Source: Candidatus Babelota bacterium (GTDB lineage: Bacteria; Babelota; Babeliae; Babelales; Babelaceae). From it: a stretch of 5,976 nt of DNA. The notes beneath the pieces were generated by a model. The model saw nothing but the letters and a program-made list of their open reading frames with translations. It did not search any database and was not told the origin of the DNA. The first letter of the stretch is position 1. Every line of letters begins with the position of its first letter. Location: NCBI GenBank assembly GCA_003174035.1, contig PRDV01000004.1, positions 1 through 5,976 on the forward strand, given 5' to 3'. Positions 1 through 4,886 of this stretch are shown here, in pieces. Made by a program: the position numbers and the translations under genes.

Positions 1-29
1 CCCAACAGGATTATTGTAAATTTCTTCAT
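1..29 (-). CDS. N-terminus of a possible exported protein, cut by the left edge
   Basis: Only the first nine codons are visible, reading MKKFTIILL and then a partial codon beginning GG. The start is supported by an AAGGAG Shine-Dalgarno sequence at 35-40, five bases before the ATG, and by a promoter a further 30 bases upstream. Two lysines followed by a run of hydrophobic residues is how a Sec signal peptide or a first membrane helix usually begins, so an exported or membrane protein is likely. Nothing can be said about function. The gene follows the YdjM-like gene on the same strand after 136 bases, with its own promoter, so it is probably a separate transcription unit. Confidence 0.5.
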
Positions 30-71
30 GGCTTCTCCTTGCAAATGATTTCGAAGTTTCACACACTTCTA

Positions 72-101
72 ATAATAACAAATTTTACAATTCATTCGCA
101 A
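72..101 (-). promoter_or_regulatory. Candidate sigma-70 promoter for the left-edge gene
   Basis: Read on the minus strand, TTGCGA (101-96) is followed after 18 bases by TATTAT (77-72). The -10 box is preceded by TGT, giving an extended TGn element. The predicted start is near 65, leaving a short leader that contains the AAGGAG site at 35-40. The -35 box matches the consensus at only four of six positions. The rest of 30-165 shows no convincing Rho-independent terminator for the upstream operon. Confidence 0.5.
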
Positions 102-165
102 TAAATTTCACATTGAATTGCTGGTGGATTTAAATCAATGAACGTCTGATCGCACACATTAAGCT

Positions 166-624
166 TCAACGAGAAAATGTCCCCTTAAATCCCTTATCCA
201 ACATCAGATGTGAAATCACCCCCAATAGAAAGAATAACCCGCACGAGATTATGAGATTCACTTTCGCCGGCAAAAGCACGACAAGAAAAAACGATACACC
301 TAACATAACAATGCCAATGAACCTGAGATCATGAAAGAGCGATCGGTGCGGTATTACTATCGGGAGCACACAAAAAATAAGCAAAAGCACTATAGGAATG
401 TACCAGTGCAAAAAAAGAAAGAGGAGCAGGAGTAATACAAACACCTTAAGAAAGAGCCGCTGACCTTTACTTGCAATATCTATATCAGGAAACAGGCTCC
501 CGGCAAGCGTTGCAATAAACCAAGCACTATGCTGAATTAACGAATAAGAGCCAAGCGAAAAGAGAAATACCGTTGCAGCATAAGCAAAGAGTCCGCCAAT
601 AATATGGCCTTTAAACATTGACAT
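166..624 (-). CDS. YdjM-like (DUF457 family) membrane-bound putative metal-dependent hydrolase
   Basis: This 152-residue protein is largely hydrophobic, with about four membrane segments (roughly residues 10-30, 58-90, 102-119 and 123-140). Polar residues typical of the YdjM/DUF457 family stand between them: His7 in the first segment, the GSLFPDID motif with Asp47 and Asp49, the HRSLFH motif with His93 and His98, and SHLMLD with His139 and Asp143. In this family these His/Asp positions are thought to form a metal site at the membrane. The substrate is not known for most members, and the E. coli member is described as an inner-membrane protein controlled by LexA. The start lies only two bases after the stop of the SpoIID-like gene, so the two are co-transcribed. 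A second in-frame ATG two codons on (618) could be used instead; no strong Shine-Dalgarno sequence decides between them. Family assignment is fairly secure; function is open. Confidence 0.75.
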   Translation of the reverse strand: MSMFKGHIIGGLFAYAATVFLFSLGSYSLIQHSAWFIATLAGSLFPDIDIASKGQRLFLKVFVLLLLLFLFLHWYIPIVLLLIFCVLPIVIPHRSLFHDLRFIGIVMLGVSFFLVVLLPAKVNLIISCGLFFLLGVISHLMLDKGFKGTFSR

Positions 625-626
625 GA

Positions 627-1823
627 TTACTTCTTCTTTAACCGCATGAAGGTGGTATTGGGGTAATAAAACTTCAAAATATTGCGGTGATTCCAGCCTT
701 TAAGCGCCATCTGATACGCTCCGCGTTGGCATAAGCCCATGTGATGGCCGTGGCCTTTACCCCGTAGAGTAAGCGAGCGGCCATTGCGTTTGAAATCAAA
801 CGCTAGGCTATAGACATCTTTTATAAAGGGTGACCTGAATTTTGATGCGGGCAATGAGTACCATTCACGCATCCCTTTAAATTTGATATCTTGTGCAACA
901 CCAGCAGCATCATAGGATCCAACCTTAATATCTTTCAATGCTCCCATATGAGGAAATTCCTTTTTGAGCTCCTTCTCAATATGATCAAAATGAAGACGCC
1001 GCTCCCAGCGATAGAATTTGTAGTCCTTACAAAAATAACAGGGATACGTGCGCTCAAGATAGGGCGCTTTTGAGAAATGAATACCTTTTTTGAGCGAAGG
1101 AACTACACCGCCGCAGCAGATATCAAACATAGCAAGAATAGGCTTATTATCATGGGCAAGCACCACTCCACGCGTCTCTTCTACAATTTTCCTGTAAGGA
1201 GCACTTTTCAAAACTCCTCGGTAGTTCTGATGCACATTAGTATTTTTAATATCATATGGCACAGCATGCCCTTTTTTCTCATGCTTTTTTCGCTGCTCAA
1301 GGACCTTTGCAATACCATAACTACGAACACTTATGCAAAGCGCTTTCTGTGTCTCATCAGGCCACCCAGGCCAACTTTCATAAGGAAGTACTGAAAGCAC
1401 ATAATCTTCAATATCGAGATGATTTACTAGGTATCCCTTGCCTTGAGAAAGGGTAAGTGCAAAGACTCCATCAAATGCATCTCCTTGAAATGACATGGGC
1501 CCATGCAGTGGCAAAATAAAGAGATGATCACCTTCAACTTTCTTGCCATTAATAACAAATGAATTCTTCTGAGCAGTTATGGTTAATTTTGCTGCCTGAA
1601 AAATCGTCTTGGTTTTTTGATGGGGTGCAAAAATAACAAAATACGTTGGTGATGCGATCTTCCAGGTAACCTGAGCAAGGGGTTTTTCATCAAGCAGGAC
1701 GCGGATAGGAATATCAAATTCAAGCGCCTTAAATGCTTTCGTGAGCTGACTATTGGTAACCGGAATGGCACTGACAGTCAGAGTACAAAAAAGGAGCAAA
1801 AAAATACTATAGAGTTTCTTCAT
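627..1823 (-). CDS. spoIID: SpoIID/LytB-family exported peptidoglycan-acting protein
   Basis: The 398-residue product starts with a Sec signal peptide (MKK, a hydrophobic core, and a likely cut after VSA at residue 19). Residues about 20-125 form a poorly conserved N-terminal part. The SpoIID domain follows: the DIEDYVLSVLPYES stretch with Glu149, which corresponds to the family's catalytic glutamate; an ALCISVRSYG helix (161-170); the NTNVHQNYRG motif (194-203); CCGG at 236-239; PCYFCKD with Cys262 and Cys265, matching the cysteine metal site of SpoIID proteins; and the C-terminal GKGHGHHMGLCQRGAYQMA block (355-373). SpoIID enzymes are lytic transglycosylases that cut glycan strands stripped of peptides, in the periplasm or outside the membrane. 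The gene overlaps the RNase H gene by 17 nt at its start and ends two bases before the YdjM-like gene. No other sporulation gene is present, so a role in wall remodelling or division is more likely than sporulation. Confidence 0.88.
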   Translation of the reverse strand: MKKLYSIFLLLFCTLTVSAIPVTNSQLTKAFKALEFDIPIRVLLDEKPLAQVTWKIASPTYFVIFAPHQKTKTIFQAAKLTITAQKNSFVINGKKVEGDHLFILPLHGPMSFQGDAFDGVFALTLSQGKGYLVNHLDIEDYVLSVLPYESWPGWPDETQKALCISVRSYGIAKVLEQRKKHEKKGHAVPYDIKNTNVHQNYRGVLKSAPYRKIVEETRGVVLAHDNKPILAMFDICCGGVVPSLKKGIHFSKAPYLERTYPCYFCKDYKFYRWERRLHFDHIEKELKKEFPHMGALKDIKVGSYDAAGVAQDIKFKGMREWYSLPASKFRSPFIKDVYSLAFDFKRNGRSLTLRGKGHGHHMGLCQRGAYQMALKGWNHRNILKFYYPNTTFMRLKKK

Positions 1824-2298
1824 AGACAGGCCACACCATTAATAGTTCATCCGGAACTGGTATCTTTTTATCTATACCCATGTTAGCTAGTTTATCAGCA
1901 ATTTTATTCTCTGCACGTGGTATATGTTTCACTTGAAAGTGCAGAACATCTAAAAATCTACGGAGCGTACTATAAATCCGTGCTAATTCCTTATTTTTTA
2001 TGGCGTATACTCCTGAGATCTGTCGCACCATTAACTCAGAATCTGCTTTGATTACGAGCGTATCGTCGGGCCCCATATGGAGTTCAGCATAATAAGCACC
2101 CAGCAAAAGCGCCAAATATTCAGCCTGATTGTTCGTTTTCTTTCCCAAATACATACCACGCTCTTCCACAGGCACCCCATCTTTTACCAGATAGAGTCCC
2201 GCACCGGCAGGACCGGGATTATTACGCGCAGCACCATCTACATATAGCTCCCAGCGAGATGGCTTCTCTTGAGCGTCATTGTTAATCTTCTTTGTCAT
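1807..2298 (-). CDS. rnhA: Ribonuclease HI family protein (RVT_3 type)
   Basis: This cytoplasmic protein of 163 residues has the complete RNase H active site. Asp21 lies in ELYVDGAARNNPGPAG, Glu60 in TNNQAEYLALL, Asp86 in IKADSELMVRQISG and Asp135 in the helix ENKIADKLAN, with the preceding VKHIPRAEN loop (123-131). These enzymes cut the RNA strand of RNA-DNA hybrids such as R-loops and Okazaki primers using two metal ions. The central region is short and lacks the long basic protrusion of E. coli RnhA, which fits the RVT_3-like group of bacterial RNase HI proteins. About 15 polar residues precede the domain. The ATG overlaps the end of the coiled-coil/zinc-ribbon gene by 17 nt and has only a weak upstream purine stretch, so translational coupling is likely. 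The end overlaps the SpoIID-like gene by a further 17 nt. Confidence 0.88.
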   Translation of the reverse strand: MTKKINNDAQEKPSRWELYVDGAARNNPGPAGAGLYLVKDGVPVEERGMYLGKKTNNQAEYLALLLGAYYAELHMGPDDTLVIKADSELMVRQISGVYAIKNKELARIYSTLRRFLDVLHFQVKHIPRAENKIADKLANMGIDKKIPVPDELLMVWPVYEETL

Positions 2299-3007
2299 GA
2301 TTACTTTCTAACTGTGGGCTATATAACAATCGATAACAATCCCTGCAGGAAACAAGTTTCCCGTGGGATATTTCAATAATACCAGGTTGATTTACTGCAT
2401 AAAAACAAGCTGAACAGCTGTTTTTTAACAAAGGCACCACAGGATTGGTTACCCGTTCTTTCATACGCTGATAATTTTCAAGAAGATCGGGGGCTAAACC
2501 TTTTTCTTCTTGTTCTCGTTGTACTTGATATGCTTTTATCAGATCAGCGCTAAACGCAATATCCTTACCAAGAGCTGCGCGTCTCTCCTGCAATGCAGCA
2601 AGCTTTTCTGGCTCTTGAGCCTTTATCAATTCATAGGCGTCTTGCGCGTTTTCTACCTCAAGGAGCAAGACCAATCCTTGTTCTTCAAGGGGCGCCTTCT
2701 TTTTTTCAAGATCTTGCACCTCATGCTCAAGAGAAAAGAACTCCTTGGGTGAAGCAGCTCTATTGAGCTTCGCTGTCGTTTGACGATACTTATCAGCGAT
2801 AACTTTTAGATCGAGCTCCAATGCATCAAGCTGTTTTTTAAGCGCGTTAGTCTTTTTTAAGGCAGTTTCACTTTCTTGAGCAATAGCAGCAATTTCCTGC
2901 TGCAAGCCTTCTTCTCTTTTTTTCTGTGCCTCGTGCTCTTGTATGAGCCGATCAAGGCGAGCATCAAGTTCGATAAATTCTATAAACCGTCGAGTATTTT
3001 GGTCCAT
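2282..3007 (-). CDS. CT398-like coiled-coil protein with C-terminal C4 zinc ribbon
   Basis: The 241-residue product begins with a long, charged, heptad-like coiled coil (about residues 8-190, rich in Glu, Lys, Gln and Leu). It ends in a zinc ribbon made of two CxxC knuckles, CSAC and CRDC, about 22 residues apart and followed by YRLLY. This layout matches the DUF164/zf-RING_7 family, which includes Chlamydia CT398. CT398 is an elongated hairpin protein reported to contact sigma-54 and a secretion-system component. The molecular role in other bacteria is not settled; nucleic-acid or protein scaffolding is inferred. I chose the ATG at 3007 because AGGAG lies just before it; a longer reading from 3058 would start inside the tRNA gene and is unlikely. 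It follows the tRNA by 39 bases and overlaps the RNase H gene by 17 nt. Confidence 0.82.
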   Translation of the reverse strand: MDQNTRRFIEFIELDARLDRLIQEHEAQKKREEGLQQEIAAIAQESETALKKTNALKKQLDALELDLKVIADKYRQTTAKLNRAASPKEFFSLEHEVQDLEKKKAPLEEQGLVLLLEVENAQDAYELIKAQEPEKLAALQERRAALGKDIAFSADLIKAYQVQREQEEKGLAPDLLENYQRMKERVTNPVVPLLKNSCSACFYAVNQPGIIEISHGKLVSCRDCYRLLYSPQLESNHDKED

Positions 3008-3017
3008 GAGTCTCCTA

Positions 3018-3031
3018 CACCAGGACTGGTG
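3018..3031 (-). repeat. Short perfect hairpin between the tRNA and the next Shine-Dalgarno
   Basis: CACCAG and CTGGTG are separated by two bases, giving a stem of five or six base pairs. It sits in the 39-base gap between the encoded CCA end of the tRNA and the AGGAG of the coiled-coil/zinc-ribbon gene. No T-tract follows it in either direction, so it is not a Rho-independent terminator. It might mark a processing point or fold near the ribosome site; it might also be chance. Confidence 0.35.
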
Positions 3032-3046
3032 AGAATGTTCATCTTC

Positions 3047-3122
3047 TGGTGGGCCCACCGGGATTCGAACCTGGGACCTCTCGGTTATGAGCCGATTGCT
3101 CTCACCGCTGAGCTATGGGCCC
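3047..3122 (-). tRNA. tRNA with CAU anticodon (elongator Met or lysidine-type Ile2)
   Basis: The full 76-base cloverleaf can be folded by eye, with CCA encoded at 3049-3047 and discriminator A at 3050. The acceptor stem is GGGCCCA (3122-3116) with TGGGCCC (3057-3051). The D arm is GCTC/GAGC with an 8-base loop containing GG. The anticodon loop CTCATAA (3091-3085) carries CAT at 3089-3087. The variable loop has 5 bases, and the T loop is TTCGAAT. Two non-Watson-Crick pairs are present: A27-G43 at the top of the anticodon stem and A51-C63 in the T stem. The latter also occurs in E. coli elongator tRNA-Met. The G1-C72 pair excludes an initiator tRNA of the usual bacterial type. C4-G69 and C5-G68 are the pairs that mark tRNA-Ile2 for lysidine modification by TilS in E. 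coli, so Ile2 is a real alternative to Met. Confidence 0.95.
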
Positions 3123-3141
3123 AAAAGATTACTAATGTAGT

Positions 3142-3170
3142 AGTATAGCTCAAACGGTAAGTAAAGTGAA
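3142..3170 (-). promoter_or_regulatory. Candidate sigma-70 promoter for the tRNA and downstream operon
   Basis: On the minus strand TTCACT (3170-3165) is followed after 17 bases by TATACT (3147-3142), matching the consensus at four and five of six positions. Transcription would start near 3135, about a dozen bases before the tRNA. The elements lie in the last codons of the dehydrogenase gene and just past its stop. No terminator hairpin is seen in the 27 bases between that stop and the tRNA, so read-through from the dehydrogenase gene is also possible. Confidence 0.4.
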
Positions 3171-4166
3171 GGCAAGAAAATCTTTAAGTCTTACACTATA
3201 TCCCCATTCGTTATCATACCATCCAAATACTTTGACTGCTGAACCGAGCGATTGGGTCATGAGACCATCAATGATAACTGATGCATTATTTCCTGAATAA
3301 TCAGAAGAGACTAACGGTTCCTCAGTATATACCAGATAGGGTTTTAGGGACCCCTCGGCAGCTTTTTTCAAGGCAGCATTCATCTCAGCTTCAGAAGCGT
3401 CTTTTTTTAAGAGTACTGTTAGATCAATGAGAGACACTTTGGCCACCGGCACACGCAGCGAGCATCCAGTAAGTTTACCGGATAGCTCAGGCATCACCTT
3501 ATCAACCATTTCCATAGCGCCCGTTGTTGTAGGAATAATATTAAGCGCCGCAGCGCGTCCTTTGCGTAAATCTTTTACCGTTGCATCGACGTCCAAAAGC
3601 GGCTGGGTGTTGGTATACGCATGAACGGTTGTCATCAAGCCCTTTTCAATACCAAATGCATCATTAATTGCTTTGAGCATTGTAAAAAAGGCATTTGTGG
3701 TACAACTGCCAAGCGAAACAATGCGGTGTTGATCTTTTTTATAAAGTTGTTGATTAACCCCTGGAATGATAGAGATATCTTCTCCATGAGCAGGGGCAGT
3801 AATGAGCACAGATTTTGCACCAGCAGCAAGATGCTTTTGTGCACCTTCTCGTGAAGTAAAATGGCCGGAAGCTTCGACAACCCAATCAATGTCATATTTT
3901 TTCCAGGGAGCTTTTTCGGGGTCAAGTTCACGTATCACCGGTATTTTCAGATCATCTACCTGTAATATGCCATCACTATAGGAAACCTGTCCAGGATAGA
4001 TTCCCATGAGCGTATCATATTTAAGCGCAAGAGCAGCAGCTTGCGGATCTCCCTTGCCCACATTAATAACCGCGACATTGATTTTTTTAAGCAGCGGCTT
4101 ATCAACCAATAATGTTCTTAAGAAATTTTTTCCAATTCGTCCAAAACCATTAATAGCTATACGCAT
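3150..4166 (-). CDS. gap: Glyceraldehyde-3-phosphate dehydrogenase, phosphorylating type
   Basis: This 338-residue cytosolic enzyme is of normal family length. It converts glyceraldehyde 3-phosphate, phosphate and NAD(P)+ to 1,3-bisphosphoglycerate in glycolysis, or the reverse in gluconeogenesis. The Rossmann motif is INGFGRIGKNFLR (5-17). The catalytic cysteine is Cys155 in SLGSCTTNA, its partner is His182 in TVHAYTNTQ, and the phosphate-site and C-terminal signatures RAAALNIIPTTTGA (204-217) and GWYDNEWGYS (315-324) are all intact. The second cysteine of the usual SCTTNC motif is Ala here; it is not catalytic. The aspartate that normally ends the second beta strand (IND) is Val36, and the usual Leu-Pro pair before KDLR is replaced by a longer DVDATV segment, so strict NAD preference is doubtful. 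The ATG at 4166 is preceded by GAAGGGGG as ribosome site. I could not find a strong promoter between it and the upstream terminator. Confidence 0.96.
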   Translation of the reverse strand: MRIAINGFGRIGKNFLRTLLVDKPLLKKINVAVINVGKGDPQAAALALKYDTLMGIYPGQVSYSDGILQVDDLKIPVIRELDPEKAPWKKYDIDWVVEASGHFTSREGAQKHLAAGAKSVLITAPAHGEDISIIPGVNQQLYKKDQHRIVSLGSCTTNAFFTMLKAINDAFGIEKGLMTTVHAYTNTQPLLDVDATVKDLRKGRAAALNIIPTTTGAMEMVDKVMPELSGKLTGCSLRVPVAKVSLIDLTVLLKKDASEAEMNAALKKAAEGSLKPYLVYTEEPLVSSDYSGNNASVIIDGLMTQSLGSAVKVFGWYDNEWGYSVRLKDFLAFTLLTV

Positions 4167-4231
4167 GGTACCCCCTTCTTGTTCCTATGCTTGTTTTAGG
4201 AAACCATATCGCAGAGCACAAAGTCAATACT

Positions 4232-4289
4232 AAGAAAAACAAGCCTGGCCCATTATTGGAAGGGAAAAAACAATAATGATCTAGGCTTG
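4232..4289 (-). terminator. Rho-independent terminator of the small-protein pair
   Basis: On the minus strand the hairpin has an outer 7-bp arm CAAGCCT (4289-4283) with AGGCTTG (4246-4240), and an inner 8-bp arm CATTATTG (4278-4271) with CAATAATG (4258-4251). A 4x4 internal loop separates the arms, and the apical loop has 12 bases. The stem is followed at once by TTTTTCTT. On the plus strand no T-tract follows, so it works only for minus-strand transcripts. It lies 27 bases past the stop of the 53-residue protein and separates that unit from the dehydrogenase gene. Confidence 0.75.
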
Positions 4290-4299
4290 CTTATACTGT

Positions 4300-4323
4300 T
4301 TATCAGATTCTAATTATCAGATT
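4300..4323. repeat. 10-bp direct repeat with a 14-base period at the end of the small gene
   Basis: TTATCAGATT occurs at 4300-4309 and again at 4314-4323. The second copy contains the stop of the 53-residue ORF, which reads as a tandem TGA TAA on the minus strand. It may be a small local duplication. No function is evident. Confidence 0.4.
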
Positions 4324-4478
4324 TTTTCAAAAGCATGCTCACAGGCAGGACCTTTGCAGTCATGTTTATCTGACTTGTGTCTTGGTGCCTTGTCTGTCAG
4401 ACGCTCCTGTTTATTTTCACCCCACTCAATATCTTGATCTTCAGTGGGTAAAACCTGTTTTTTGTTGTCATTAGCCAT
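4317..4478 (-). CDS. Small hydrophilic cysteine-containing protein, 53 residues, unrecognised
   Basis: The reading frame starts MANDNKKQVLPTEDQDIEWG and ends CEHAFEKI at a tandem TGA TAA stop. It is supported by GAGGTGAT three bases before the ATG, one of the two best Shine-Dalgarno matches in the window, and by its place 15 bases after the preceding small gene and 27 bases before a clear terminator. The protein is charged, with no membrane segment or signal peptide. Residues 34-48 concentrate possible metal ligands: His34, His39, Cys41, Cys46 and His48 around the DCKGPAC motif. I do not recognise the family. Zinc or other metal binding, or a redox role, is inference from the Cys/His spacing alone. 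That this is a real gene is supported by the ribosome site and operon layout, not by homology. Confidence 0.7.
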   Translation of the reverse strand: MANDNKKQVLPTEDQDIEWGENKQERLTDKAPRHKSDKHDCKGPACEHAFEKI

Positions 4479-4493
4479 GACATCACCTCGGAT

Positions 4494-4691
4494 TTAGAAA
4501 TACTTACATCCGCACTCAGCGTCTTTTTTCTTTTCGTCTTTGTTTTCAGACTTGGCTGATTCAGCCTTAGCTGATTTAGATGGTCCATGTCCTTCATCTA
4601 AGCCTTCGGTTTGAATTTCTAGTTCCCAAGGCTTATGAGCTACTGTCTTTTCTTGTTTCTTATTGTTTGCTGCTCCATTTTTCTTGTTCAT
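4494..4691 (-). CDS. Small lysine/glutamate-rich protein with C-terminal CGC motif, 65 residues, unrecognised
   Basis: I place the start at 4691 and not at the in-frame ATG at 4703. GGAGG lies five bases before the 4691 ATG, whereas the upstream ATG overlaps that Shine-Dalgarno sequence and has a poorer one of its own. The product begins MNKKNGAANNKKQEK. It has one more ordered-looking stretch, KPWELEIQTEGLDEG (20-34), then a low-complexity Ala/Ser/Lys/Glu region (38-58), and ends ECGCKYF with Cys60 and Cys62. It has no signal peptide or membrane segment and is probably largely disordered. It is the first gene of a two-gene unit with the 53-residue protein. I do not recognise the family. The terminal CxC could bind metal or form a disulfide, which is inference. 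Strong translation signals suggest high expression. Confidence 0.72.
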   Translation of the reverse strand: MNKKNGAANNKKQEKTVAHKPWELEIQTEGLDEGHGPSKSAKAESAKSENKDEKKKDAECGCKYF

Positions 4692-4737
4692 AAGAACCTC
4701 CATATTTTCCCCAGGTTAAACATACTATTACCCTTTC

Positions 4738-4767
4738 ATTCTAATTGAAAAGTTTTCAAATTGTCAA
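4738..4767 (-). promoter_or_regulatory. Sigma-70 promoter of the small-protein pair
   Basis: On the minus strand a perfect TTGACA (4767-4762) is followed after 18 bases by TAGAAT (4743-4738). The predicted start is near 4731, leaving a leader of about 40 bases that ends in the GGAGG of the first small gene. The spacer contains a perfect palindrome. This is the best -35 box in the window. Confidence 0.65.
4745..4759. promoter_or_regulatory. Palindrome between -35 and -10: candidate operator
   Basis: TTGAAAA and TTTTCAA flank a single central G, giving a perfect 7-bp inverted repeat. It lies wholly within the 18-base spacer of the minus-strand promoter, a usual position for a repressor or MerR-type activator site. 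No regulator gene is in the window. In AT-rich DNA a match of this size can arise by chance. Confidence 0.4.
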
Positions 4768-4788
4768 TAATTTACAGAGGGGAAGATT

Positions 4789-4815
4789 AAATAATTTCAG
4801 CGGTCGAAATTATTT
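4789..4815. promoter_or_regulatory. 10-bp inverted repeat overlapping the plus-strand -35: candidate operator
   Basis: AAATAATTTC (4789-4798) and GAAATTATTT (4806-4815) are perfect reverse complements around a 7-base AGCGGTC centre. The right arm shares two bases with the -35 box of the promoter for the exported protein. Neither strand has a terminator-like T-tract after it, and both flanking genes point away, so a terminator is unlikely and an operator is the better reading. Confidence 0.45.
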
Positions 4816-4841
4816 GATTTACAAACTTGATTTTATATAAT
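4814..4841 (+). promoter_or_regulatory. Sigma-70 promoter of the exported-protein gene
   Basis: TTGATT (4814-4819) and a perfect TATAAT (4836-4841) are 16 bases apart, with a predicted start near 4848 and a leader of about 40 bases. A second TATAAT at 4841-4846 is spaced less well (21 bases from the same -35). Confidence 0.6.
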
Positions 4842-4886
4842 ATAATTTTTTTAAATAGATTTTTAAACATAATTAAATGAACGCTC

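Noticed and set aside
89..120. CAATTCA ... TGAATTG inverted repeat and the GATTTAAATC palindrome at 127-136, as terminators of the operon
   Set aside because: The stems are AT-only or short, the first has a long loop, and neither is followed by a T-tract. They are probably chance in AT-rich DNA.
891..1456. Plus-strand ORFs of 60-105 codons opposite the SpoIID-like gene
   Set aside because: They lie antisense to a well-conserved gene, have no ribosome sites of note, and give protein sequences without recognisable features. They are shadows of the minus-strand frame.
3008..3058. N-terminal extension of the coiled-coil/zinc-ribbon ORF beginning MGPPEDEHSHQSW
   Set aside because: The extension starts inside the tRNA gene and has no ribosome site. 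The ATG at 3007 has AGGAG just upstream and begins the family-like sequence.
4176..4230. Possible promoter for the GAPDH gene (TTGTGC, 17 bases, TAAAAC; also an isolated TTGACT)
   Set aside because: The TTGTGC/TAAAAC pair matches the consensus poorly, and TTGACT has no -10 box at a workable distance. I cannot support a specific promoter, although one is expected here because a terminator lies just upstream.
4006..4233. 75-codon plus-strand ORF across the GAPDH start
   Set aside because: It is antisense to the conserved N-terminus of GAPDH, with no promoter or ribosome site seen.
4397..4597. 66-codon minus-strand ORF spanning the end of the 65-residue gene and the start of the 53-residue gene
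   Set aside because: It is in a different frame from both small genes, lacks a ribosome site, and cannot be coding alongside the two well-signalled frames without evidence.
4692..4703. Upstream ATG that would add MEVL to the 65-residue small protein
   Set aside because: Its codons contain the GGAGG that serves the ATG at 4691. Initiation at 4691 is much better supported.
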